Origin: Acinetobacter terrae
Lineage (GTDB): Bacteria; Pseudomonadota; Gammaproteobacteria; Pseudomonadales; Moraxellaceae
Reading direction: 5' to 3'
DNA: 64,000 nucleotides
Assembly (NCBI RefSeq): GCF_013004375.1
Contig: NZ_JABERI010000041.1
Coordinates: 1-64,000, forward strand
A program made the translations under genes and the position numbers. This document shows positions 56,550 to 64,000 of this stretch, piece by piece. Each line of letters opens with the position of its first letter. Position 1 is the stretch's first letter. The notes beneath the pieces are model-generated. The model was not told the origin of the DNA, did not search any database, and was given only the letters and a program-made list of their open reading frames with translations.

Positions 56550-58109
56550 ATGTCATCTGCTGTTAGAAATTTTTATCCGATCCGTAAGGCATTCCGTCTC
56601 TCACCATTGGTTATGGCGCTGGCACTGATTTCTCCTTTTCATGCAAATGCTGCCGAGCAAAGTGAAAAAATAGAGCAGTCTGAAAATATTGCTACACAAA
56701 CCCATCGTTTCCATCGTGATCATATTTTAGGTACATCATTAGATGTAGTGGTTCAAGGTGCTTCTAAACAAGAGGCTAAACGCGCTGTAGATGCCATTCA
56801 AAAAGAAATTAGCCAGTTAGATCAGGTGTTATCGACTTGGCGTGATGACAGTGAAATTACTGCTTTAAATAACAATAAACAGGGCAATGTTTCAGCTGAA
56901 CTTTTTGAAGTGATTGCGGCCTGTGAAAACTGGCGTGATAAAACTTGTGGCGCTTTCGATGCTCGCTTGGGGCAACTGATTACTTTATGGGAACAATCGC
57001 ACGGTGTAGTCAAGCTGGATGAAGCCACCCGTGCCCAAGTTTTAAACCAGTTAAAAGTGGACAGCGTAAAATTAGATGCAGAACAACAAAGCATTGCGAT
57101 GGATTCAGCTGTGAAATTTACACCTGATGCTTATGCGAAAGGTTACATTATTGACCGTGCATTAGTTGCAGCACGTCAAGCCGTTCCAAGTATTGAAGGT
57201 CTGTTGGTGGATATTGGCGGTGACATCCGTGTTTGGGGCAATGCACCACAAAAAGATGGCTGGAAAGTTGGCGTTCAAGATGCCTTTGTACATACCGATA
57301 ACAGCGCACCACAACAAGTCTTAAGCTTAAAAGATCAAGCGATTGCCTTTAGTGGACAAGGTTACCGTAGTCTTGCAGGACAAACTCATTTACTTGACCC
57401 GAAAACGGGCATGCCTCTACAGCAAGTTGAACAATGCGTTGTGGTGGGAACCTGTGCTGCAGATGCGGATGCTTTAGCAACAGCTTTAGCCGCAATGACC
57501 CCATCTGAAGGCTTGGAACTGATTGAAGCACTGATTGGTTATGAAGCTAAAGTCACTTTGACGGATGGTCAGGTTTATCAAAGTTCGGGTTGGAACAGCT
57601 TGGTTCAAACACCTCAACATGCAGAAATGCGAACTGTAGCAGCGGGTCAATCCTCTGCAAAATGGCCAGCGGGTTATCAAGCCATTATTGACCTGACGAT
57701 TCCTAAAATTGCGGTTGAAAAATACCGTGCCCCATATGTTTCGGTTTGGGTGACAGATGCCAATAAAAAAATTGTCCGTACCTTGGCAGTTTGGGGAAAA
57801 GATGAGAAATGGATTAACTCGAACTATGTCTGGTATCGCCGTTATGGACGCCAAATGCCAAATTTGGATGCCGTAGCGAAACCTTCACGTCAACCGGGTC
57901 ATTACAAATTGGCTTGGGATGGTAAAGATGAAACCGGTAAAGCGGTAGCAGCAGGTCAGTACCTGATTCATGTTGAAACCTCGCGTGAGCATGGTGAACA
58001 TTCTTATCAAACATTCAATCTGGATGTAAAAGCCAAAGGCTCAAATCAGATGTTACCTGCGCAAAAAGAAATTGGTGCAGTACAACTCAACTTTCAAAAA
58101 GTGAACTAA
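56550..58109 (+). CDS. ApbE flavin transferase fused to a DUF2271 domain
   Basis: 519 aa with a signal peptide ending about residue 34 (FHANAAEQ). Residues about 50-340 are ApbE (FAD:protein FMN transferase), shown by LSTWRDDSEITALN, the FTPDAYAKGYIIDRA block and DIGGDIRVWG. Residues about 370-510 are DUF2271, with WVTDANKKIVRTLAVWGKDE and KPSRQPGHYKLAWDGKDETG. The enzyme attaches FMN to periplasmic proteins. DUF2271 fusions are known from flavinylation-linked loci. GGAG precedes the ATG; the Fur box is upstream. Confidence 0.9.
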   Translation: MSSAVRNFYPIRKAFRLSPLVMALALISPFHANAAEQSEKIEQSENIATQTHRFHRDHILGTSLDVVVQGASKQEAKRAVDAIQKEISQLDQVLSTWRDDSEITALNNNKQGNVSAELFEVIAACENWRDKTCGAFDARLGQLITLWEQSHGVVKLDEATRAQVLNQLKVDSVKLDAEQQSIAMDSAVKFTPDAYAKGYIIDRALVAARQAVPSIEGLLVDIGGDIRVWGNAPQKDGWKVGVQDAFVHTDNSAPQQVLSLKDQAIAFSGQGYRSLAGQTHLLDPKTGMPLQQVEQCVVVGTCAADADALATALAAMTPSEGLELIEALIGYEAKVTLTDGQVYQSSGWNSLVQTPQHAEMRTVAAGQSSAKWPAGYQAIIDLTIPKIAVEKYRAPYVSVWVTDANKKIVRTLAVWGKDEKWINSNYVWYRRYGRQMPNLDAVAKPSRQPGHYKLAWDGKDETGKAVAAGQYLIHVETSREHGEHSYQTFNLDVKAKGSNQMLPAQKEIGAVQLNFQKVN

Positions 58110-58119
58110 GGCCGAATAC

Positions 58120-58710
58120 GTGTATCAACGTCGTGATTTTTACCGCCATGCACGCTATGTGCATGGTTGGCTTTCAGCTTTTGCATTTATCACTTTACTG
58201 TTTTTTTCTGTGACGGGCTTGTTGCTGAATCATCCCGAATGGTTTGAACCGGCTAAAACAGAAGAAACGACTAAATTGACTTTACCTGCGTCTGTTCTAA
58301 AGTCGATTGAGCAGCAAGAAAACCCAAGCGATACTATTTTGAATTATGTCCGCCAACAGCAAAATCTGGTGGGACGTTATCAAAGTAGCGAAGTCATGGA
58401 CAACGAAGTGATGATTCGCCTGGAAAGTCCAGCCGGAGCGACCGATATTTTTGTGACTACCGATACTGGTGAAACTGAAATTACCCAAAAGCCCGCGTCT
58501 ACAGTATCGATGCTGAATGATTTACACCGTGGTAAAAATTCAGGTTTGGGTTGGAGCTGGCTGATTGATATCAGTGCGATTATTTATATTGTGTTGTCAT
58601 TAGTAGGTTACATTTTGTTTTTAAGCATTAAAACACGACTCGTCACCCACCTTGTGCTCACAGCAGTCAGTCTGGCGATGATTATTTTGCTGATCTGGTC
58701 TGCGGTATAG
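58120..58710 (+). CDS. PepSY-associated membrane protein
   Basis: 196 aa starting with GTG at 58120, with AAGG 8 bases upstream. Three hydrophobic segments are predicted (about 18-38, 145-166 and 172-194). The first holds RHARYVHGWLSAFAFITLLF and the later LHRGKNSGLGWSWLIDISAI block matches PepSY_TM proteins, which bind heme and pass electrons across the inner membrane. The soluble loop between them is periplasmic. The sequence ESPAGATD could be an imperfect flavinylation site. The gene is only 10 bases after apbE. Confidence 0.8.
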   Translation: MYQRRDFYRHARYVHGWLSAFAFITLLFFSVTGLLLNHPEWFEPAKTEETTKLTLPASVLKSIEQQENPSDTILNYVRQQQNLVGRYQSSEVMDNEVMIRLESPAGATDIFVTTDTGETEITQKPASTVSMLNDLHRGKNSGLGWSWLIDISAIIYIVLSLVGYILFLSIKTRLVTHLVLTAVSLAMIILLIWSAV

Positions 58711-58723
58711 GTAATCTCATCTA

Positions 58724-60202
58724 ATGACACATTCTGTTGCTGTGGTTTTAATTGCACTCGCCATTTTATTACTGCTTTATGCCGTGATTATTGCTTACTT
58801 GATTTTAATCAATCGTAAGCAAAAACAAGAAACGATATTTAATCAAAACGATTATCTGATTGTTTTTGCAAGTCAGTCGGGTCAGGCAGAAAATTTTGCT
58901 CGGCACAGCGCCCAACAGTTAAAAAATATTGGGCAAACTGTCACCGTGGTCGATATTCAATATTTGACTGTTGAACAATTACTGCAAGCTAACAAAGTCT
59001 TATGGTTTGTGAGTACCTATGGAGAAGGCGATGCACCTGATACTGCACGAATGGTGGTAAAGAATATCTTTAGCCATCCGGCTTTAGACCTTTCCCATCA
59101 GTCTTATGCGATTTTAGCCTTGGGTGATAAGCGCTATAACAATTTCTGTCAATTTGGACAGCTTTTAAATCAATATTTGCAGCAGCATCAGGCACAGGCT
59201 TTATTTGAAATGGTCTGTGTTGACCATTTGAAGCAGGTAGATTTAAATCTCTGGACACAACGTTTAGAACAGCTCACGCAGCAACAATTAACACCGGTAG
59301 AACAAAAGCAAAACTGGCATTCCTTTATCTTAAAAAATCGGGTGTATTTAAATAGCGGCAGTCATGGCAATCCAATTTATCAAATTCAGTTGTCTTATGC
59401 GGAAGGACTTATCTGGTCATCTGGAGATATTCTAGAAGTTCAAAGTGGTAATCGGCTTGAAGATATACAGGCATTTTTACAAGCCCAGCAAAAAACAGTC
59501 AATGAAGATGTATTAGCGGCATTGCAGTTTAAGAATTTAAGACAAATCCCCGAACAGTTGCCGAATGAATCCTTTGCGAATTGGCTGCAACGCTTTGATG
59601 ACTTAGCCATTCGTGAATATTCAATTGCCAGTATTCCTGAACAAAGCATTCTAGAACTGGTGGTGAGACAGGAAAAAACGGCAACAGGTTTAGGTCTAGG
59701 TTCTGGTTGGTTAACTGAACATGCCTTGCTTGGACAAGCGATTGTTGCAAAAATCCGCTCTAATCCTACATTCCATTTAAAACCGACCCACAAACCTTTA
59801 ATTCTAATTGGCAATGGAACGGGAATCGCGGGTCTAGTCGCTCATTTAGCGCAAAGACAGCAATGGGGCGATCAGCAAAATTGGCTTATTTTCGGTGAAC
59901 GCCAGCAGCAGTTTGACCATCTGTATAAAGAGCAGATCCAACTGTGGAAAACGCAAGGTTTGCTGCCTTATGTGGATTATGCATTTTCCCGTGATCAAAC
60001 TGAAAAAATCTATGTACAACATATCTTGCAGCAAAAATCTGAACTGCTTTTGCATTGGGTTGAAACTGGTGCATCCATTTATGTTTGCGGTAGCTTAAAA
60101 GGCATGGCGCAAGAAGTAGATCAGACCTTGTTAAATATTTTAGGTACTGAACAATTAGAGCAGTTGAGCATCGAAGGGCGCTATCAACGAGATGTTTATT
60201 AA
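58724..60202 (+). CDS. membrane-anchored flavodoxin/FAD/NAD(P) reductase
   Basis: 492 aa. One N-terminal membrane anchor (residues 5-30) is followed by a flavodoxin domain (YLIVFASQSGQAENFARHSA), then an FAD-binding domain (REYSIASIPEQ) and an NAD(P)-binding domain (GNGTGIAGLVAHLAQ, VCGSLKGMAQEV). This is the sulfite-reductase/CPR-like arrangement, but it lacks a sulfite reductase partner and is fused to a membrane helix. It probably supplies electrons to the adjacent PepSY protein. It lies 13 bases after it, so these three plus-strand genes form one operon. Confidence 0.85.
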   Translation: MTHSVAVVLIALAILLLLYAVIIAYLILINRKQKQETIFNQNDYLIVFASQSGQAENFARHSAQQLKNIGQTVTVVDIQYLTVEQLLQANKVLWFVSTYGEGDAPDTARMVVKNIFSHPALDLSHQSYAILALGDKRYNNFCQFGQLLNQYLQQHQAQALFEMVCVDHLKQVDLNLWTQRLEQLTQQQLTPVEQKQNWHSFILKNRVYLNSGSHGNPIYQIQLSYAEGLIWSSGDILEVQSGNRLEDIQAFLQAQQKTVNEDVLAALQFKNLRQIPEQLPNESFANWLQRFDDLAIREYSIASIPEQSILELVVRQEKTATGLGLGSGWLTEHALLGQAIVAKIRSNPTFHLKPTHKPLILIGNGTGIAGLVAHLAQRQQWGDQQNWLIFGERQQQFDHLYKEQIQLWKTQGLLPYVDYAFSRDQTEKIYVQHILQQKSELLLHWVETGASIYVCGSLKGMAQEVDQTLLNILGTEQLEQLSIEGRYQRDVY

Positions 60203-60239
60203 AGCTAGGTTTATTTATTGAGTTGAATTAGTCATAAAA

Positions 60240-60264
60240 AAGGGCATGTTTACATGCCCTTAAT
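60240..60264. terminator. terminator after the reductase gene
   Basis: AAGGGCATGT-TT-ACATGCCCTT hairpin with a short T-rich tail. It separates the plus-strand operon from the minus-strand operon beyond. Confidence 0.75.
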
Positions 60265-60400
60265 TCTATATTTTATTGTTAAAAAGTAGCTGGAATATAG
60301 CTAAACGTTCGACCTGATATTCATGCCCAAATGATTTCCCCTTAAAACTTTAGTCAGCTTTAAGGGGAGAAAGAGAATAGAGTTTCACATCAAGACAGCA

Positions 60401-61030
60401 TTATTGAAGCAGTTTTACACCGGTAACTTTTTGAATCTCTTCAAAGCTGACGTCTTTCGCCAGTTCAACCAGTTTGACCCCGTCAGCGGTAATATCGAGT
60501 ACACCCAAGTCGCTAATAATGCGGTGTACTACGCCTTTACCGGTCAGTGGCAGGGCACATTGCTCAACAATTTTTGGCGTGCCATCTTTGGCGCAGTGTT
60601 CCATCAACACCACCACTTTTTGCACACCCGCAACCAAATCCATGGCACCGCCCATACCTTTGACTTTTTTACCCGGAATCATCCAGTTGGCCAAATCGCC
60701 AGTTTGGGAGACTTCCATGGCACCTAAAATGGCAATGTTGACATGACCGCCACGAATCATGGCGAAAGAGTCAGCACTGGAGAAAAAAGCCGCTCCTTTG
60801 CGAGCAGTAACGGTTTGTTTACCGGCATTAATTAAATCAGCATCGACGGTTTCCTGCGTTGGAAATTCACCAATCCCGAGTAAGCCATTTTCCGACTGTA
60901 ACCAGACATCCATATTTTCAGGGATATAGTTCGCCACCAATGTCGGTAAGCCAATGCCTAAATTGACATAGAAACCATCTTCAAGTTCCAAAGCGGCACG
61001 TTGTGCCATTTCATTACGAGTCCAAGCCAT
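60401..61030 (-). CDS. scoB: 3-oxoacid CoA-transferase subunit B
   Basis: 209 aa beta subunit. The catalytic Glu sits in [11 protein letters not shown], with [17 protein letters not shown] as in ScoB/AtoA. It activates acetoacetate with CoA from succinyl-CoA or acetyl-CoA. The start codon follows the subunit A stop without a gap. Neighbouring HMG-CoA lyase produces acetoacetate, so the substrate is well supported. It is a different copy from catIJ. Confidence 0.9.
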   Translation of the reverse strand: MAWTRNEMAQRAALELEDGFYVNLGIGLPTLVANYIPENMDVWLQSENGLLGIGEFPTQETVDADLINAGKQTVTARKGAAFFSSADSFAMIRGGHVNIAILGAMEVSQTGDLANWMIPGKKVKGMGGAMDLVAGVQKVVVLMEHCAKDGTPKIVEQCALPLTGKGVVHRIISDLGVLDITADGVKLVELAKDVSFEEIQKVTGVKLLQ

Positions 61031-61738
61031 TTATACAGCCTCCGCTTTTAATGTCATTTGTTCGATGCGTTTTTCAGGATGGGTATTTAAAATAATCCGG
61101 TTGATATAAATGCCGGGAAGATGAATTTCATCGGGATCTAAATCGCCAATTTCAACAATTTCTTCCACTTCGGCAATGCTGATTTTACCGGCCATGGCAC
61201 ACACCGGATTAAAGTTTTGTGCAGTTTTGCGGAAAATCAAATTGCCGGCTTTATCCGCCTTATACGCTTTAACCAGGGCAATATCGGCAGTTAAGGAATT
61301 TTCCAAAATATATTCCTTGCCCTCAAATTCACGAACTTCTTTACCTTCGGCAATTAAAGTGCCGACACCCGTTTGGGTGAAAAATGCCGGAATACCGGCA
61401 CCACCGGCACGAAGTTTTTCCGCCAATGTGCCTTGCGGTGTCAGTTCAACTTCCAGTTCGCCGTTTAAATACTGACGTTCGAATTCTTTGTTTTCACCCA
61501 CATAAGATGAAATCATTTTTTTGATTTGTTTAGTTTCGAGCAAAATACCCAAACCAAAACCATCGACGCCGGCATTGTTGGAAATGCAGGTCAATTGTTT
61601 GGCACCGGTGTCTTTGAGTGCCGCAATTAATGCTTCCGGAATGCCACATAAACCGAAACCACCGACTGCTAAGGTTTGACCGTCTTTGACGATATCTTGT
61701 AATGCCGCTTGTGCACTTTCATAAACTTTATTTGGCAT
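61031..61738 (-). CDS. scoA: 3-oxoacid CoA-transferase subunit A
   Basis: 235 aa alpha subunit. [20 protein letters not shown] and [20 protein letters not shown] are the family hallmarks. AtoD is the alternative name for the same type. It is the third gene of the operon with HMG-CoA lyase and the carboxylase, 82 bases after the lyase stop. Confidence 0.9.
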   Translation of the reverse strand: MPNKVYESAQAALQDIVKDGQTLAVGGFGLCGIPEALIAALKDTGAKQLTCISNNAGVDGFGLGILLETKQIKKMISSYVGENKEFERQYLNGELEVELTPQGTLAEKLRAGGAGIPAFFTQTGVGTLIAEGKEVREFEGKEYILENSLTADIALVKAYKADKAGNLIFRKTAQNFNPVCAMAGKISIAEVEEIVEIGDLDPDEIHLPGIYINRIILNTHPEKRIEQMTLKAEAV

Positions 61739-61820
61739 TTAATCCCTCTTTTTATCCATGGTCAGTCCTTTGTATGACCAACTTTAATTTTTTTATCAGT
61801 TTAAAAATCGCCGCTTTGTG

Positions 61821-62723
61821 TCAGGCACACTGGGTTTGCCAATAGGCATTGGCATAGTTCGATGGATTATTGCGCTTTAATACCTGACTGATATTTTGAC
61901 TTGCATGCATTAATGCATCCAAGTTGATACCGGTTTCAAAACCCATCTTGGACAATAAATAGTACAAGTCTTCTGTGGCCACATTGCCCGAAGCACCTTT
62001 GGCATAGGGGCAGCCACCTAGACCCGCAATCGACGAGTCAAATATCCGAATGTTTTGATTAAGCGATTGATAGATGTTGGCAATCGCCATGCCGTAAGTA
62101 TTATGAAAATGACCCGCCAAAACCTGACTGTCTAATTCAGCAAGGCAGGCATCCCACACCTTTTTGACCCGATCAGGAGTTGCAGTGCCAATGGTTTCAC
62201 CCAAAGACACTTCATAGCAGCCCATATCCAATAATCGCTTGCTGACTTTGGCCACTTGCTGAGGATCAATTGCGCCTTCATAGGGACAATCAACCATACA
62301 GGAGACATAGCCGCGAACCTTAATATCATTGGCTTTGGCTGCTGCCATGACATCTGCAAACTTTTCAAAGCTTTCGTCAATGGAACAGTTGATGTTCTTG
62401 CGGGTAAAGCTTTCAGAAGCTGCGGTAAAAACCGCAACCTCTTTACAGCCGACCGCTAACGCAGACTCAAAACCTTTTAAATTCGGTGTCAGCAAGCTGA
62501 ACTGAATATTGGGATCTTGCGGCAATTGGGCAAAAAGCACGTCACTTTCTGCCATTTGCGGAACCCACTTTGCCGAAACACAAGAACCGACTTCAATAGA
62601 CTTCAAGCCTGTTTGCATGAGGTCCAGAATAAAGTCTTTGCGTTGTTCAAGCGTAAGAGGCGTCTTTTCGTTTTGCAAACCATCCCGAGGACCGACTTCA
62701 ACGATTTTGACAAATTCACTCAT
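61821..62723 (-). CDS. mvaB: hydroxymethylglutaryl-CoA lyase
   Basis: 300 aa. It cleaves HMG-CoA to acetyl-CoA and acetoacetate, the last step of leucine degradation (also named liuE). VEVGPRDGLQNEKTPLTLEQ at the N-terminus and the active-site signature GLGGCPYAKGASGNVATED are clear. Its ATG overlaps the stop of the carboxylase gene by 4 bases, so it is translationally coupled. Confidence 0.94.
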   Translation of the reverse strand: MSEFVKIVEVGPRDGLQNEKTPLTLEQRKDFILDLMQTGLKSIEVGSCVSAKWVPQMAESDVLFAQLPQDPNIQFSLLTPNLKGFESALAVGCKEVAVFTAASESFTRKNINCSIDESFEKFADVMAAAKANDIKVRGYVSCMVDCPYEGAIDPQQVAKVSKRLLDMGCYEVSLGETIGTATPDRVKKVWDACLAELDSQVLAGHFHNTYGMAIANIYQSLNQNIRIFDSSIAGLGGCPYAKGASGNVATEDLYYLLSKMGFETGINLDALMHASQNISQVLKRNNPSNYANAYWQTQCA

Positions 62724-64000
62724 GCAACTTCCTCCACGAGGGCTTGAAATTCCACAAGTTCATCACCGGCTTTCACTTGGTCACCGGCTTGGAAGTAAGA
62801 AGCCGAAATGATGCCGTCATGCGGCGCACGAATTGAATATTCCATTTTCATGGCTTCAAGGGTCATCAGCACATCGTCTTTTTTCACCTGATCATTGGCA
62901 GCAACCAGTACTTGGGTAATTACACCTGGCATTGGCGCTTTTAAGTTGCCTTCAGTACTTTGTGCATCCTCAGAACTAAATTTCTGATTCAGATAACCAA
63001 ACTTGTGGCTTTGACCATTTTTAAAAATGGTGATGCCGTGTATATTTCGACTAAACGCAATTTTGTCTTGTTTGCCATTAATATTGAAATGTGCCGTATT
63101 GGCATTTAGAAGCTGTCCGGAAATATGGAATTTTGCACCTTGATATTCAGCAATAAAACCTTCTTTTTCAGCACTTAAGTTAACTTGAAAAAGTGCTTCA
63201 TCGAGCTTTAATTTAATGGCATAGCTTGGGCTGATATTAACGCGCCATAGCGTTTCACTTTGCCAAACCGGATTGCTTGCAGGTTTATTCTTACTGAAAC
63301 GTAGCAGCAACTCTGTCAATGCCGTTGCAACTACCAACTCAGGTTGCAGCGATGGAATATTTTTAAACAGGAACTCATCTTCACGCTGAATCAGATTGGT
63401 ATCCAATTCGGCTTTTTTAAATGAATCACAACGAATGATCCTATCCAAGAAGGCAATATTATTACCCAAACCATCAACATGGAACTGACCTAAGGCATGA
63501 TGCATTTGCAATAAAGCGGCTTCGCGGTTTTCGCCCCAGACAATCAGTTTGGCAATCATCGGATCATAATAGCTGCTGATTTCATCGCCTTGAACAATCC
63601 CGCTGTCAACACGGACATGCTGATTTTGTTCAGGGTAGTGCAGATAGCTGATTTGCCCAATCGCAGGAATAAAGCCTTTTTCAGGTTCTTCAGCATAGAC
63701 GCGGGCTTCAATGGCATGACCATGAATTTTTAACTGATCTTGCTGTTTCGGTAATGGTTCGCCAAAGGCAACACGCAATTGCCATTCCACCAAATCAACG
63801 CCGGTGATCATTTCAGTGACCGGATGTTCAACCTGTAGGCGGGTGTTCATTTCCATGAAATACGCGGTGCCGTCTTGCTCGACAATAAACTCGACCGTGC
63901 CAGCACCGACATAATCGACCGCACGCGCGGCATCAATGGCAGCTTGGCGCATGGCATCAAGTTTGTCTTGTGAAACCAATGGGGCAGGCGCTTCTTCAAG
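62720..64000 (-). CDS. liuD: acyl-CoA carboxylase alpha subunit, probably 3-methylcrotonyl-CoA carboxylase (partial)
   Basis: The N-terminus lies beyond the right edge; the frame is open to position 64000, so no start can be chosen. The visible 426 residues hold the later part of the biotin carboxylase (EMNTRLQVEHPVTEMITGVD), a linker domain, and the C-terminal biotinyl domain with the biotin Lys in EAMKMEYSIRAPHDG. The neighbouring HMG-CoA lyase points to methylcrotonyl-CoA carboxylase. Propionyl- or geranyl-CoA forms remain possible. Confidence 0.88.
   Translation of the reverse strand, partial: LEEAPAPLVSQDKLDAMRQAAIDAARAVDYVGAGTVEFIVEQDGTAYFMEMNTRLQVEHPVTEMITGVDLVEWQLRVAFGEPLPKQQDQLKIHGHAIEARVYAEEPEKGFIPAIGQISYLHYPEQNQHVRVDSGIVQGDEISSYYDPMIAKLIVWGENREAALLQMHHALGQFHVDGLGNNIAFLDRIIRCDSFKKAELDTNLIQREDEFLFKNIPSLQPELVVATALTELLLRFSKNKPASNPVWQSETLWRVNISPSYAIKLKLDEALFQVNLSAEKEGFIAEYQGAKFHISGQLLNANTAHFNINGKQDKIAFSRNIHGITIFKNGQSHKFGYLNQKFSSEDAQSTEGNLKAPMPGVITQVLVAANDQVKKDDVLMTLEAMKMEYSIRAPHDGIISASYFQAGDQVKAGDELVEFQALVEEVA

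Overview
The window reads as a chromosomal segment of an Acinetobacter-type gammaproteobacterium. The base composition looks AT-rich. The strongest pointers are the ben-cat benzoate/catechol cluster with a BenM/CatM-type regulator, a DcaP-like porin next to a BenK-type permease, and proteins that match Acinetobacter families as I know them (PlsB, SstT, DUF2058, small Gln-rich proteins). I see no rRNA, tRNA, CRISPR array, prophage or intact transposase gene. This is core-like metabolic territory with a few accessory islets.

Layout. 0-9 kb: a pyridoxamine-phosphate-oxidase-like protein, a hypothetical protein, a phospholipase D lipoprotein, glutathione-dependent formaldehyde dehydrogenase (frmA), then divergent aromatic aminotransferase (tyrB) and DAHP synthase. 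The DAHP synthase gene has a long 5' leader with a Tyr/Phe/Trp-rich leader peptide and attenuator, followed by a second aromatic-rich small ORF. An orphan pilU-type ATPase gene follows. 9-14 kb: MFS transporter, gcvH, AraC regulator, and a MaoC protein translationally coupled to an ABC exporter. 14.3-17.1 kb: an islet of small, low-complexity or glycine-zipper proteins with a duplicated promoter region, next to gene remnants. 17-30 kb: MscS channel, DUF2058, DUF1275, sstT, a SulP transporter with a BigR-like ArsR regulator, plsB, cysK, and an aldehyde dehydrogenase/GMC oxidoreductase pair. 31-40 kb: LysR and TetR regulators, then acyl-CoA dehydrogenase, thiolase and CoA-transferase, a small lipoprotein, a decayed gene, and a sirtuin lacking most zinc cysteines.

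40-55.5 kb: one continuous aromatic catabolism supercluster. Reading in the direction of transcription (minus strand) it runs catB, catC, catA, benA, benB, benC, benD, benE, then the 3-oxoadipate genes (catI, catJ, catF, catD, equivalent to pcaIJFD). A divergent LysR regulator and then benK and a benP-like porin lie on the plus strand. Together these import benzoate, convert it to catechol, cleave the ring ortho, and yield succinyl-CoA and acetyl-CoA. A MITE-like repeat sits inside the operon between catJ and catF.

55.5-60.2 kb: a divergent locus around a strong Fur box, holding a DUF4198 protein, an ApbE-DUF2271 fusion, a small PepSY-type membrane protein and a membrane-anchored flavodoxin/FAD/NAD reductase. 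It looks like an iron-regulated electron path to the periplasm. 60.4-64 kb: a leucine/acetoacetate catabolism operon (scoAB-type CoA-transferase, HMG-CoA lyase, and an acyl-CoA carboxylase alpha subunit cut by the window end).

The most promising unexplained features are the two-tier aromatic leader before DAHP synthase, the Fur-box PepSY/ApbE/DUF2271/DUF4198 locus, and the duplicated-promoter islet at 15-17 kb.
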